A stretch of 64,000 bases of DNA from Grifola frondosa (GCA_001683735.1 LUGG01000001.1:2108001-2172000), one strand, 5' to 3'; counted from the first letter of the stretch, positions 45,486 through 57,587 are shown. Notes: generated by a model from the sequence alone, not told the origin. Made by a program: numbers and translations.

Positions 45486-48368
45486 TTAGTGAGGATACGA
45501 GGCGTTTGATGCGTGTGAGCGCGCACGCGAGTGCACTTCCGGAGAAGTCCACCCGGCCAGCGACGCCGATGGCGAGGAGGAGACGCTCGTCAACTGCGGG
45601 CCCATAGGCATCCCGTTCATCCCGGGCGACGTCGAGCTGTCTTCGAACGAGCTGCTGTCGGGGAGGGGAGCACGGTCCTGCGAGGTCACTTCTTTCGACG
45701 GGAAAACTCCGGCGTGGGAGAAGGGATAGAGGGGCACCCCGACCTCGAGAGGTTGCATCTGGGAGGTCAACCGCACGATCTCGGTCATGAGGCCCTGCAG
45801 AAGCTTCTCTTGACGAGCTGTAAGTTGTAAAGTGCCGGAGTAAGCAATGCGGTATCCATAAAGGGATAAACGGAACACTGACTGCCTATGGGAGAGCGGC
45901 TCCCATACGTGAGCATAGCGAACCTGGAAGCACAGAAGCCGTCACGATCAAGGTAAATCAATACAGCGATCGCTACTAACCTGAGCACGTTAATCTCTCC
46001 CCACACTGTCGATTCTCTTGCGGTATCGTTGATCTCGATGAAGTACTTGCACAGCTGTATCTGCACCACGGCAGCAAGGTACCAGCAGATCTGTGGGCAA
46101 TTCATCAGAAGGCAATGCGCAAGTGACGTCTGGCGCACAGCACTCACAGTGACGAACGGGTGCAGTCGTGTGATGTCTAGTGACGTCTCCGATAGTCGAT
46201 AATATGCGGCCAATATCGACCTTGTTGCGCTCACACACCGGGCAGTCGATACACAATTGGGATCGCTGAAGTTGACGTATGCGTTATGGAGCGTGATGGC
46301 GGCGCTGATACACAAAGACTATTAAAACCACGCTCCCGATCGGGCGGCAATGGATACATACGCATGGGGCACAACGTGAGCCATATAAAGATCAGTATCA
46401 ACGGCGCTTCCGTCGTCGCTCATGCCTAGATGCCTGAAGTTCGGCGGGATGCTATTGAGGAAATCGACGCATACAAGTTGATCTAGCTCTGCGAAACCGA
46501 GTTGTTCGAATGGATGTTGAGTTTTCGATGGCGGGATCGCAGCGCGCAGCGTGCTCCGAGTATTGTAGTCTGTCACCCGCCCGAACAACATAACAGATTT
46601 CATGAACAGAGGAATAGAGTCAGTATATTGTGGTGGATGTCGTATGAAGACGTCTCTCGTCGCCAGATATTGCGGATTATTCGCAATGTTGGACTGCGGG
46701 GATATCAGAAGAGACAAACGCATGTAACAAAATACACCCACATCCGACTCAAAGTCAATGCTGCGCAGAGGGAACTCCGTCCCAATATCCCTCTCGTCTA
46801 CGCCATGCAGCCAGCCCCCGACGGATACAATACGGTCGAACATGATGGTCATCCACCATGTCCTCCGTCGAGACTCCAGATCCTTCAAGTCCTTTGGTGG
46901 AGCCAGGTACGCACCAGGAGAGTTTGCCCCCACGGCCGAAAATGTCCCAGGATAATTCAAGCGGAGCGGCACTGCAACCCTCGTCTGGAAACCGGAAAAG
47001 ATCCAGACTTCAACCCACCGTCCTTCTTGATAGAAGTACCATGACAAGATAATGCAGGCCTGCATTACATGGAAGATGTCCTGGCCGGTCGCCATGGTCT
47101 TGTCGATGTACCCACGCGTCTTGCTCACGTGTATATCTGCGAAGCGATCTTTCCGCGTACCATCGGGAAGCGTTACTATGTCATGAGATGCCCACCGGGA
47201 GGCAGATGCGCACTGCATCGCGTGTCATTGACGTGTCGATCAAACAGTTGAGATGAAACTCACTATGGCGTGTAGAATGGCAGGATGCGGATAGTTCGGA
47301 TCCTTCGGATGCAGGTGCAGGGACGCGAGGAAGGAAGGACGATGAAGCACGCGCGAGCCGCACGGATCACATTTGAAGAACACATTCACACTGGTAACAT
47401 CGCGACGAATGGAGACTGATAAGTCAACGTTATAATGATAGATGACAGCACGCACTAATGGCTCAATACATCCGGTTCTGGGAGGTCCGGATCCCAGCCA
47501 GCGAAGAGCATGTCCATTAAAGGGTCTGGAATGCTGCCACCGCCAGACTGCCGCAATTCGGGACTCCCGCTTGAACCCCGAAACTGCGATTCGGGGCTAT
47601 CTGAGGAGAATCGATGCATCATCTCCAATGACGCTTGTGGGAGAACGATGCCGCTGCCGCTGCCATTGGGACTATCCTCTGGTGTCCGGCCGTTGGTCGA
47701 CATCCCGGATATCGACGATGCGGAAGTCAGACGATGGCCACTGTGGGGAAAATGGCGGGAAGGAGATGCCGAGCGCGATGTGAAGTTCCTCGACTCGTTC
47801 AGTTGACTTTTAAGTTGGGCTGCAGGAGGCGGGTGGGAGTACGTTATGGAGATCGGAAAACGTTTGTGGTGGAACAAAAACCCACATATCTGTTCTTCCA
47901 GAACACGTATCTTTTCCGTCGGGTCTACATTGGGCGCTATAGATAGGCCCTCGACAGGATCATAAGAGCATTGTGGTTCCGCAGGATGCCTGAGGAGATA
48001 TTAAATGATGGAAACATGGTGGGGACACATAGACTCACGCGTAACCGACGGGAGGCGGTACGCTGATGAGAGCTTGCCATTGCCTTGTAAAGTCTTAGGT
48101 TAAGTGCTGAGGCGTAGTAACGTTAACTCACTTGACGCAGGTCCCACAGTGGGGACGAGCGGCATCACATTTCTATTGAAGAAACGGTAAATGGATGATA
48201 CAAATAGCAAGAAACAGCACATACGAGTTTGCGTTTTCCGACACGAGAGCAAGCCTGGAACGGGTAGGTTGATTGAGAAACGTCCCTCGAAACGCTGGGG
48301 AATGTGGTGGACGATACCTGGTTTCTCCGCAACGCGGGACGACCCGAAGCACTGGGAGCTTTGGGCAT
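45486..48368 (-). CDS. Zn2Cys6 fungal-specific transcription factor
   Basis: Nuclear regulator with an N-terminal zinc cluster and a Fungal_trans domain. From ATG 48368: MPKAPSASGRPALRRNQ, an intron, ACSRVGKRKL, an intron, KCDAARPHCGTCVK, then PQCSYDPVEGLS and a short coiled coil (TEKIRVLEEQI). The usual second Cys (A-C-x-x-C) is Val here. A long Ser-rich part (ESQFRGSSGSPELRQSGGGS) leads to CDPCGSRVLHRPSFLASLHL, MATGQDIFHVMQACIILSWY and LESRRRTWWMTIMFDRIVSV, which are the Fungal_trans core. The C-terminal exon has ARQEKLLQGLMTEIVRLTSQ and ends RSHASNASYPH at 45486. About eight introns; the middle exons (45.9-46.4 kb) are less sure. Target genes are unknown. Confidence 0.8.
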
Positions 48369-49596
48369 TTGGCCGGGTTGAAATTTGTTCAGATGGAGGG
48401 GGACGGGACGCGCAGAGGTCGAAGAGGTGGTAAGGTCTGCAACAGTCTGCGACGCGATCGAAAGCGTGAGGAGGCGGATTATATACGAGCGCCAGGTGGG
48501 AAGAAAGTGCAGGAACGGGAAAGTGCGGACGGTAGGAGTTTGATATTCAACAAAAGACGCTGAGGCTCACTTGATAATTAGCGCACCAGATACGTATAGC
48601 ACTCGAGCTGTATGTAAGATTGCGAGAGGGCGATTTCGCATGCGAAATTCAGACTCTAGCGTCGATGCCGGGCGCGTGTGTTCTCGCTGGTTGCGTCGCC
48701 CACAATAGAGACTTATACCAGAAAGCAAGGCTGTAGTCGTTACAGTCTGTTACAGTTCGACCACAGGTTCTGCAGGGCTCGGCTGAGGGCGGTGCGCCGG
48801 GAGGTCCTCGAAATCAGCCCAAGCGGTTACAGTGCCGCATCTGGTCGTGCACCAAGTCTGCACTGCACAGTCTGCATGGAAGCCTCGTGGTCGTAGCACC
48901 GCCCTTCGGCAACACGCGCCTCGAATCAGCGCCCCCAGCGTGAGCCATCGCAGTCTCCATAGCTCTCCATAGCGCTCTCTCCATAACTCTCCATCCCAAG
49001 ACACTCCCAAGGCGCCGGCATCATAGATATCACGCTTCGCACGTCCGACACACCGGACCTCTCTGTAGGCTGCTTCGTCTCTGCCAGATTCTCTTTGCTT
49101 TCTACCCATCACCTCATGGGATTTCTCTCCCATTTCCATGACGCGTAGCCTTAGTCGCGTACCGTGTAACTAGGGTACGTTAAATGGACTCTTCGAAGAC
49201 AAATTCCGCTTGTCTCGGAAGAGATTGTCGTAGTCTGGTGTTCTCAGCCGTCGGAAGCCTGCCGCGGGCGCTTCATTCGCCGCACTAATCCGCTTTCCAC
49301 AACTTGATATCGACCATGTTACGTGTCCTGAGCTATCGTGGGACGCGCGGCGTATAATTGCACGGCGGCACGGCGGTACGAAATATGAGACGCGTAAAAC
49401 GGAGTCTTGGAGACCAAACTTCACAGAACAAGAGGATGGTGCCTCTGCAACAGGATCGTACACATATGAGTCGCGAAGGAACACACCCGCACTCAACCAT
49501 CGACTATGATTTTGCGAGAGCAGTGATGTGAATGTGTTCACGATCTGAGATGGGGCGAAGATTTCAGCACAGAGGAGCCATTTCATCACGTTAGAC
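48369..49596. other. Upstream region of the transcription factor and 3' side of the UPF0047 gene
   Basis: About 1.2 kb. Frames of 130-140 codons on the minus strand (48750-49139, 49170-49589) have no family or splice support. Around 48955-48995 a short motif, CTCTCCATA, recurs three to four times in imperfect tandem. Confidence 0.4.
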
Positions 49597-50536
49597 TTAC
49601 AGAATCGTCGCGACGATGCGCCTGGAGTGCGGCGCGTGCCTGAATTCCGTTAGATAAATTCCTGTAGCATCATGAGTAAGAGAGCGGAGATATGCCGCCT
49701 ACTAGAACTGTGAGATGTACCGGGGGCATACCTTGCCATGTCCCGAGGTTCAGACGTCCGTCCGTAATCGGGACGCAGACGGTCGTTCCGATAAGTGATG
49801 TTTTTGTGTGGGAGACACTGGTCAAATCGGTTTATCGATCTCGCGAAAGAAAGTTGGATCAACTTACGAGTCGCTACAGAGGGGTTAATCAGCAAATGCC
49901 AAGTGAGGGATAAGCTGTGCTCACTCGGGACCTTCATCAGTGTGCAGCCAATTGAGGTTCTCCGGGACAATGTTGTCCAGCGCCATGTCCATATCTAGAT
50001 AGAAAAGCTGTCAGCAAAGGGCGATCGGACTGGCGTCGAGAGGCGCACCTCGCCGAACATCTGTGTTAGAGCATAGCGCTGAGTGTACTGGGCGATCCGG
50101 AACATTGAAACGCCTACCTCGATCATAATTTTCATTGATGGTTAATGCAGCTGAGGTGTGTTGGCTGCACGGAATTGATGTCAAAAAACTCCGGTATGAC
50201 GCTCGGTCGGAATATCCCTAAAGAAGGGCGTACATGAATAAATACAACATCCCAACCTGCGAAAAATAAGAGTCGCATCAGTAACGATCGCCACTATCGT
50301 ACCAATGAAACATCTGCATAGAAAGCTGGGAAGATATGTCTCGTAATGACCTAGTCAGGATACGCAGAGCAATTGCGCGCAGCGCAGCAGAAGCAAAGTA
50401 TCCAGAGCGACAAGATGGAAGAGATGTCAACCTGAACACCACGCAGCCCAGGCTCTATGTGGGGGAGAATTTCTTCTGTGACGAGATGACAACCCTTTCC
50501 ACGGCGTGATAGTGAGAATGTTGTTTGCCAGCCCAT
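49597..50536 (-). CDS. UPF0047 / YjbQ family protein
   Basis: Small conserved protein (about 140 residues) of the YjbQ family, linked in bacteria to thiamine phosphate synthase side activity; the eukaryotic role is unknown. ATG 50536 gives MGWQTTFSLSRRGKGCHLVT and EEILPHIEPGLRGVQ. Then, over five introns, come VGMLYLFIQHTSAALTINEN (active-site H), YDRDVRRDMDMALDNIVPEN, LNWLHTDEGP, VSHTKTSLIGTTVCVPITDG, RLNLGTWQGIYLTEFRHAPH and RRIVATIL with TAA at 49597-49599. All introns splice in frame: 5 to 6 tiny exons, one of only about 14 nt (DVRR). Family identity is firm because the QHTSAALTINEN, HTDEGP and GTWQGIYL signatures are all present. Confidence 0.9.
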
Positions 50537-50803
50537 TGCGAGTAAGCACAAAGAATATTGTCAGTGGTAGGATGCAAACTTGAAAGCGCCCGATCACCAT
50601 GATCATGATCTGTGGCTGAGACCCTTAGATTACGGCCTTAGCACGGGACTACGAAACGTTGTGTTTAGCTGCCTTTAGCTATCAGGACCCATGGGCCATC
50701 GGCCAATATTAATAATGTTGATAAACACGTAATGTCAAGCATGATTCCAAATATTCGACAAGGCGTCATACATCCATTTGTCGAACCCAGACATCCAGAC
50801 GAC
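50537..50803. other. Interval between the two minus-strand genes
   Basis: It holds the UPF0047 promoter and the 3' end of the next gene; nothing else was seen. Confidence 0.35.
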
Positions 50804-51733
50804 TCAGCCACGAGAAAGCCTCCGCTCCGCCTCCACGACTGCATCGAACTCTGCTTGTGCACGCACACGATCGTCCGTCTCGGGAGAAGACGCCGTCTGA
50901 ATGTGATCTGGTACTTGTTGGCGTTCGTGATTCTGCCGCAACGCGTCCCAGGAGGAAGATTTTCCGGCATTTCGCGCGTTCGCAGCGCGCAACTCCTCCC
51001 ACCGACTCGAAGGATGTCTCGCATTCTCATTGGATGCTTCGAGGATCGTCCGTCAATAACAGAGAAACAAACCCCGGCATATATAATACGTTGTGTGACA
51101 AGCGCACCTTCTTCCAGTACACGGAGCTTTTGGCGGGCAGCGCCGTCCGAGGGTGCTGCCTGGCCGCCATCCTGCTCCCAAGAGACCTCCACCGGCTGAG
51201 AAACATCTCCATGAACATCTGCCTGCGTCACATCCTTGTGGATTTCTTGTGCGCGACGGAGGGCCCAACCGAGAGGTTCGGTGCCTCCCGTTCTTCGGTT
51301 GACGTTCTCGAGTGCCTGGCTAAAGCCATTGGGATTTTCTAGCTGCTGTCCGAAGTCCCAATGCGCCTTTGCGCGACGAAGCTGACCATAGAAGGACCCA
51401 ATAAGACCGGTGGAAGAAGCGAGGAAGACCGTTTTCCGTGTAGACCAAGAAGGCTTCAAGTGAAGTCGCCCATACCAGGCTACTGCTGTACTCGCTGTTA
51501 TAGCATATATGAACTAGCGTCAAGCTAGTTATGAGGGTGCTGACGTGTCAGGTACAGGCAGTGGTAGGAATTACCTGGTTGAAGCGCTGACTACGACTAC
51601 TTGGCAGGAAGACGGTGGCTAACTCGAAGTCATGTTGATTGATGAGACCAGAGTCGAGGTCTGGACGGAGGAGCTCCTCCGCCCTTGAACGGGAGGTAAA
51701 AGTCTCATCAAGCCATTGAATGGGATAAGGCAT
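50804..51733 (-). CDS. Uncharacterised small membrane protein, probably mitochondrial
   Basis: ATG 51733 opens MPYPIQWLDETFTSRSRAEE. Later exons give FELATVFLPSSRSQRFNQFI, YAITASTAVAWYGRLHLKPS (TM1), WSTRKTVFLASSTGLIGSFY (TM2), GQLRRAKAHWDFGQQLENPN, RRTGGTEPLGWALR and NENARHPSSRWEELRAANAR, with a charged coiled C-terminus ending AERRLSRG at 50804. Three to four exons. Two hydrophobic segments separated by a short basic loop resemble small inner-membrane proteins such as OCIA-domain or HIG-type proteins, but I cannot assign a family. Function unknown; the frame is intact. Confidence 0.7.
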
Positions 51734-52024
51734 GGACTCGATTTAAAGTAGGATCTGAAGAGTCTCGGTGGCCGGGTGGAGGGAAGAACTCAGTCGACCT
51801 TGCTCGGCGATTGGTCGGGGCGGTGCATGTGACAACCGTGACCCAAAGTCACAGGCAAGAACGTTGCGCTGAGCTGGGCGCTTGGCTTCCCTCGTTCCTT
51901 GCCTGGCATTTCACGACGCCCAAACCCTCTCCCTCTTTCTTCGCAACCAGTTTGTCCTTCGTTCTCATCCCGGTCTCTCTTTTACGTTTTATTTCTGGTC
52001 TCTTTCAGCATTCTGGTCGCATCT

Positions 52025-55000
52025 ATGAGCTCCAATTTCTCCCTGGATTTCCCCTCTAAACCCCTTCCGCCGCCAGCCAAGGACGAGAAATTGCCATCCC
52101 TGCCGCCTTCCCAATCTAATGCCTCCCAGTTCTCCCCTCCTCCACCGCCGCCCAAGATTGTAGACGATTCCGCGTCAGACGTTTCCAATGGCCACCGACA
52201 CCTTGCTCCAATTAACATCAGCGCATCTCTTGGTGCCTCGGATTTGAGTGCGCGCTTTCTGTCACGCCATTGCCTCATGCTCTCTATGCTAACCGCCCCC
52301 CACCGTCCCCAGGTCTTGGATCAGCGCCCCTCACGCCCTTGACACCAGCGCCAGGATCTCTTCCATCTATACCGTCGTCACCTTCCGCTGATGCCAGGGC
52401 GAAGAAATCCAATCCGCTGACTGACCTCATCGAAACGGAGAAAGTATACGTTGATTTGCTTACTGGTATTATTCGCGTATGTGTCGTATTTCATTGTTTG
52501 CCGCCCGACTCGGATCGCATACCATATCCCACTGCATCATTAGAAAGTTGCTGCGGCATGGTCCCGCTCAAACCTTCCCCCCCCGGAATTGGATACAATG
52601 TTCAGGAGTATAGAGGCCATTTACAAGGCTAATCGTTCATTGCTCGGGGTACGCCAACCTTTTCCCGCGTTTCGCGTCGTTTTACAAGTTCTGCCCAGAA
52701 ATTGAAAGAAATTGGAACCAACCCTTCCTCGCCGAAAGCTCTTGGCGATTTGCTCATGCGCTGGGTGAGCGAGGCAACTCGGCGTCAGACACTTACCCTC
52801 ACAATCCTTGGCAGATCGATGACTTAGAAACACCGTACACCACCTACAGTACCAAATTTTGCTCTGGCTTCGACGTTTGGGACCCCGTTCAGTCTAATGC
52901 CCGCGTTCGCACCATCCTCGCGATGTTCTCTTCCTCAAACCCGCCACCGCTTCCAGTCTCCTCCCCAGCCCATCCTGCAGAGCCTCCCATGTGGACTCTT
53001 GATGAGCTATTCTTACTTCCGAAAGGACGGCTCAAGTATTATAAGAAGCTATATGCTCGTCTTTTGAAGAGCACCACTCCGGGAAGGAGTGACCATCGCC
53101 TTTTGTCCGGCGCGCTCGACAAGCTGGATAGGCTGATAGAGACGTTGGAAACCAGGGCAGATGTGAAAGTTCGATCACTCCAACAGGATGCTCTTCCAAT
53201 GGAAACGGAGGATGAAGTGGTCATCGATATGCGGATGCGTAATAGCACACTGGATCCGCCAATGCGTCAGCCAGACCCCCCTTCGGCGCGAGTGAGCGAT
53301 TCAACGCGAAGTGGAAGCCTCTCTAGTGGGTGAGTGCAAGCTTCTGTGAAATCTAAGAAAACCGGTGCACTAATAGGTAAGAGAAGTGGTCGGCGGTCGG
53401 AAGACACTGCTCCCACATCAGACGGTCGCACTTCAACGTCAACATTGAACATGCCGATTACTGATCTTGAGAGGCGCCTCTCCACTGAGCGCACGATGGA
53501 CATTTTTACCATGACACCCAAGGTTTGTCACCGCCATTGATCATGGATTATTGCGTCTAACCTTGCATCATCACAGCAAGTCCGTCTTCAGATTTCGCCT
53601 CCGAGTCTGCATTTTACTCGGGAGTTGAGGATATCTGCAGATGTCGTGATCACTTGCACTCCTCGCACGACAGGCGTGGAGATCGTACAAGAGCGCGGTC
53701 ATCTATTCATTCTAACTGACCTCATGCTTGTCTGCGAGAGAATGACGTCTCAGGAGAGAGCACAGGGCGGACCGGATGGTCCTGAGATGTGGTTGCTATA
53801 TCCACCATTAGCCGGCAAGCATCTTAAAGTGGCCCCGATGGAAGGTTCAGGTGCGGCAATTCACCCCCCTCGTCTCCCATTCAGGCAATGGATTCAAAGC
53901 TTGATTTAGACACGGCGTTCGTCGTAACAATTCTGCGCAAGGAGACGTTATTCATACATGCAGGGTCACCTGCTTTACGAGACAGGTTGATGGCGGCATT
54001 CAGAGAATGTATTGAGACTGCTGCCACTCGTGAGTTGGATCTGATGCACTCCCAATGACCCCTCATTGATCGTGCCGCAGTGATGCCCCCATCCAAGCAG
54101 GCGCCTCCCCCCGTTCCATCGTTGCCATCTATGAGTAGTTATTCGAGGCCTCCATCAGATTTTCAGTCGCCTTCCGCTGCGCCTTCTCAGCGTACTAGCG
54201 GCAGCATGAGTCCACCCACGCGGGCTCTTTCTCCAAGCGGCAGCATGGGCATGCGGAGGGCTGATGGTACGATAGTTCCCCCTCCACGCGGAAGTTCTGC
54301 GGCCCCCGAACGTGTCCTCTCACCCCTATCCATGGCAGAGAGCATGTCGAGGATGGTGCTCTCGCCTGAGCCGCAATACGGTGGGCCCCCACGATCAACT
54401 TCCGCTGCTCCTGGCGGTCCGCAACCCTTCACTACTGGACAAACTATTCCGAACGGTTCGTTTGGTCCCGGTCATGTTATGTCATCGCAGTCGTTCGGAC
54501 CAGGGCAGGTCATGCGTTCTGGATCCTTTGGCCCTGGTCCTGGGGGACCTCCACAATCCTTTGGTCCTGCACAGATTATGCGGAATAATGGCTACAATGG
54601 ACCGGACGCAGGTCCTGGCCCCAATATGGGTCTGCCTCCACGCCCCGGTCCTTCATATGGGCCCCCGCAAGGTCCTCTGCCAGGTCCTCCTGGTGCCCCC
54701 GCAGGTGCTGGTCCACCTGGACCCTACGGTATGCCACCGCCCCGACCACCCTCGGATCCTTCATACGAAGGCCACCTTCGTAAGGTCACATCTATGCATT
54801 CATTTGCATCTCAGTACGATCGTCAGCCTAACGGCGCACCACCTCCTATGCCTGATGAGTTCGCGCCGCCACGCCCAGGCTTCCTGCCACGAAGTGACTC
54901 ATCTAGCTCACTACCCACTCTCCCGAGTGCCTCGTTGTATGCGCAGCCTCGCCCACTGCTCCCGTCAGCACAGGCCAGCTTGCGCTCTGTCTCCGTGGCG

Positions 55001-55416
55001 GGTCGTGGCAGGACCCCAGTCCTCCAGGCTCCCCGGTGGAGGAGACACGGCCAACAGGACCGGTCACGTCGACTGTCTCAGCCCAGATGAAGTGCAAGGT
55101 GTTCTTGAAGCAACAGCACGCTCAGTGGAAGTCGCTTGGGTCGGCGAAACTCAAGCTTTATGTCGAGTCGCCGACGAACATCAAGCAGCTGGTTGTCGAG
55201 GCCGAAAACAAGGACAAATCCGTGCTAATATCTACGATTGTGCTCACGGACGGCGTCGAGCGTGTCGGCAAGACAGGCGTTGCGATCGAGCTCAGCGATA
55301 GAGGGCTGCGAACGGGGATCATCTACATGATTCAACTGAGGAATGAAAAGTCTACGCAAGGGCTGTTCGACAGCTTATTGGCTGGGTCGGATAGATATGG
55401 CGGGAACGGCCACTGA
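52025..55416 (+). CDS. Rho guanine-nucleotide exchange factor (DH-PH) with C-terminal RanBP1/PH-like domain
   Basis: MSSNFSLDFPSKPLPPP starts a Pro-rich lead. The DH domain has PLTDLIETEKVYVDLLTGII, RKVAAAWSRSNLPPPELDTM, SIEAIYKANRSLLG, RWIDDLETPYTTYSTKFCSG and LPKGRLKYYKKLYARLLKST. After a Ser-rich insert the PH-like domain reads HFTRELRISADVVITCTPRT and RGHLFILTDLMLVCERM. A very long Pro/Gly/Ser-rich linker follows, then a C-terminal domain, KCKVFLKQQHAQWKSLGSAK, LKLYVESPTNIKQLVVEAEN, which has RanBP1-like/EVH1-like character. It ends DSLLAGSDRYGGNGH. A -1 break at GGG 55000-55002 separates SLRSVSVAG from DPSPPGSPVEETRPTG; one extra G restores the frame. It probably activates Rho/Rac/Cdc42 GTPases in polarity; the exact target is inferred. 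Confidence 0.88.
54450..54595 (+). repeat. Tandem SFGPG-type peptide repeat in the Rho-GEF linker
   Basis: Four imperfect repeats of about 10-15 residues begin SFGPGHVM, SFGPGQVM, SFGPGPGG and SFGPAQIM. They lie in the Gly/Pro-rich linker and look recently expanded. Confidence 0.75.
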
Positions 55417-55647
55417 AAAGGTATGTAGATAGAGCTGGACACTGGGAGCGGGAGGCAGACTATATTCTCCGCTGTGGGTGATTCGGCCGGGACTAATGCG
55501 TATGGACTAATATTATCTTGCAATACTCTTTCATACTTTCATCTCATCGGTGCACCTACCTGCGTTATTACATTACGGTTCACATATTAGCATATCTCAA
55601 CAATTTATCATTTGTCTCTCCACATCGGCAGGAATTGCAATAGAGTT

Positions 55648-57587
55648 TCAGTCATGACTCTTAATTGGAGGCCAGTACAAATCGGCCGCCAGAGATATGT
55701 GGTCACTTCCACATGCACCCTTCATTGGCAGACCGTCTCCAAGGAGATCTTCGTGGTGAGGTTTCGCGAGGCGCATAACAGACACCTGCCGACCTGGGGG
55801 ATCGAGCACGAAGATGTAGTCTTCGGCCGGGGGCGTCAGCAAGAACGAAATCACGGAAAGTTGTGAAATAACTGCACCTAACACAGCCTTCCAGTACTGT
55901 ATACAGAAGCAACGCATCAGCAAGACTGCGCACTTCTCAAACATAAAATTGTAACGTACGTGAGTGTAACTTGTCCAAATGGGCTCGAAGGCGCCGTGCC
56001 GTTCGCTCGGAAGATGAATGCGACATCCATATGTGAGTCCCTCCTCCGAGAAGACCGGTAGCATACTCTGGCCTTTGTCGTAAACACTCATTGCTGTACC
56101 AGAATGCTTAAAAAATTCGATCAGTTCGGGCGTGGAGAGAAGTCCGTCCATCGGCTGTGCGCGTCGCGAGTTGACGATTATTCGATCAGGGTCCGTTTCG
56201 CCCGTTTCCGCGCCTTCGTCGTCCTCGACTGGCGTCGGAGACGTGATCGGTACTTCCGGATCGATCGTGGCATGATGGACACGCGAGGCCTCAAGGCGAG
56301 TCTCTTGCAATTTTAACAGTGGGTCCCCGACTATCAGAGAGTAAACGGGTCACTGGGTTGGAAGTTGAAGTCTGAATGAATAGATCTATATATTTATCAC
56401 GCGAAAGATTAACGGCGATAAATCTCACCTCCAGCAATTATGCACGGCCAGCTGGATGAATTTCCAGCATGTTCATCTCGGAATTTCGAAACTTCGCGGA
56501 ACAATATAGCGGCTTGTCTTCCAGAGGAGATAAATTTTTCGAATGTGTGACAATCATACAACGCACCTTGCACGTTCATACGCATAACTACGCCGACCAA
56601 AAATTAGCTACGCGTTGAAGGATTTATAGAAAAGTAAGATGTACGCAGGATGCCAGAATAAATGCGTTGTCGCGACCACGACTCCATCGTTATTTGTTCC
56701 TTGTCGTCGCAAAGCCACTAGCGAAGCAATATTCTTCGTACGGAAACTACTTCCCCGCCGGGCCTTGTCGTTTCCTCTTGTGCGGACCTCTTGGTCGTCG
56801 TACGTCACCACGCTTTTGCGCACAACTTCGTACGTGTTGCTACGATACACTATAAGGCAGCCGTGCCTTTTTCGAGGGCCAGCGGCATAAAGACAGGAAT
56901 AACCAGCATCTTCTAGCACTGGCAATAGTTTTTCAGTTCTGTCCACTTCCTGTGAATTGTTCGTCGGTCACGGTTTTAAGAGAAGTATAGATGTATTTAC
57001 CTGAAGGCAATATATATCCGCGTTGTGGGATAATATTTCGTGGTATAACATATGTTCGCGTTGAGGGGCTTTCAAGCAATCACTGGTTGGAAATAGTTCG
57101 CGGCCTACGTACGAGCTTATCATTCCACCGGATTTATTGTCTTGAGCTTAATATGACTCACGGACAAGACACTGAGCAAGAAGCTAAATGATAACCGCGT
57201 TATATAACACATATACATTGCAGCAAGGATGGCACCGACGTTCCATGTCATAATTCTAACATGCTGCCCATTCGGCGTCGCAGCGGGCTGTGGCTCTACC
57301 GTGACCCACTGTCTGGGCAATATGCGGCTCTTCTCCTCTTCCTCTTGTGCAGCAATCTTCTCTCTGGCCTCTCTCTTCAATTTCCGCTGCTGCGCCAAGG
57401 CAAGCTGCTCCGGTGTTGGATGAAAGCTCGTAGACATGGTACGAATTCCTCGGTATCGGTGCGATTGAGGATTGAAGTTTCTGAGGAGAGCAAAAGCTCT
57501 TGTGAGCGACACAAAGCCACGGTTAGCCACGATACCAGATGGCTCAAGACGAGTGTAAGCACGCGTAACACTCCCGCTGAATTTCAA
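55648..57587 (-). CDS. CCR4/NGL-type RNA exonuclease (endonuclease/exonuclease/phosphatase family)
   Basis: Minus-strand gene of the Mg-dependent EEP family that trims RNA 3' ends (yeast Ngl2 acts on 5.8S rRNA). ATG 57587 opens a basic N-terminus; an in-frame MSTSFHPTPEQLALAQQRKL near 57437 is an alternative start. Motifs: HVRIMTWNV, LLAQCLV, RELFPTSDCLKAPQREHMLY, HEILSHNADIYCLQEVD (catalytic E), KRHGCLIVYRSNTYEVV, ATTHLFWHP, IIAGDFN (catalytic D-x-N), RIHLPSERHGAFEPIWTSYT, DYIFVLDPPG and SDHISLAADL (D-H), ending PPIKSHD at 55648. A -1 break at 56347-56349 (GGG on plus strand) just after DFNFQPSD fits one missing base. The protein is otherwise complete. Sub-family (NGL2 vs NGL3) is unresolved. 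Confidence 0.88.

Noticed and set aside
46502..47044. 180-codon plus-strand frame
   Set aside because: Antisense to the Fungal_trans exons of the Zn2Cys6 factor; the minus strand carries the recognised domain.
49170..49589. 139-codon minus-strand frame starting MMKWLLCAEIF
   Set aside because: At first it looked like a gene of its own, but it lies just past the UPF0047 stop, has no family signature and shows no introns or conserved motifs.
53328..53390. Another frame break in the Rho-GEF
   Set aside because: Choosing the AG at about 53383 (GTAAGAG|AAGTGG) as acceptor restores the frame, so no error is needed.
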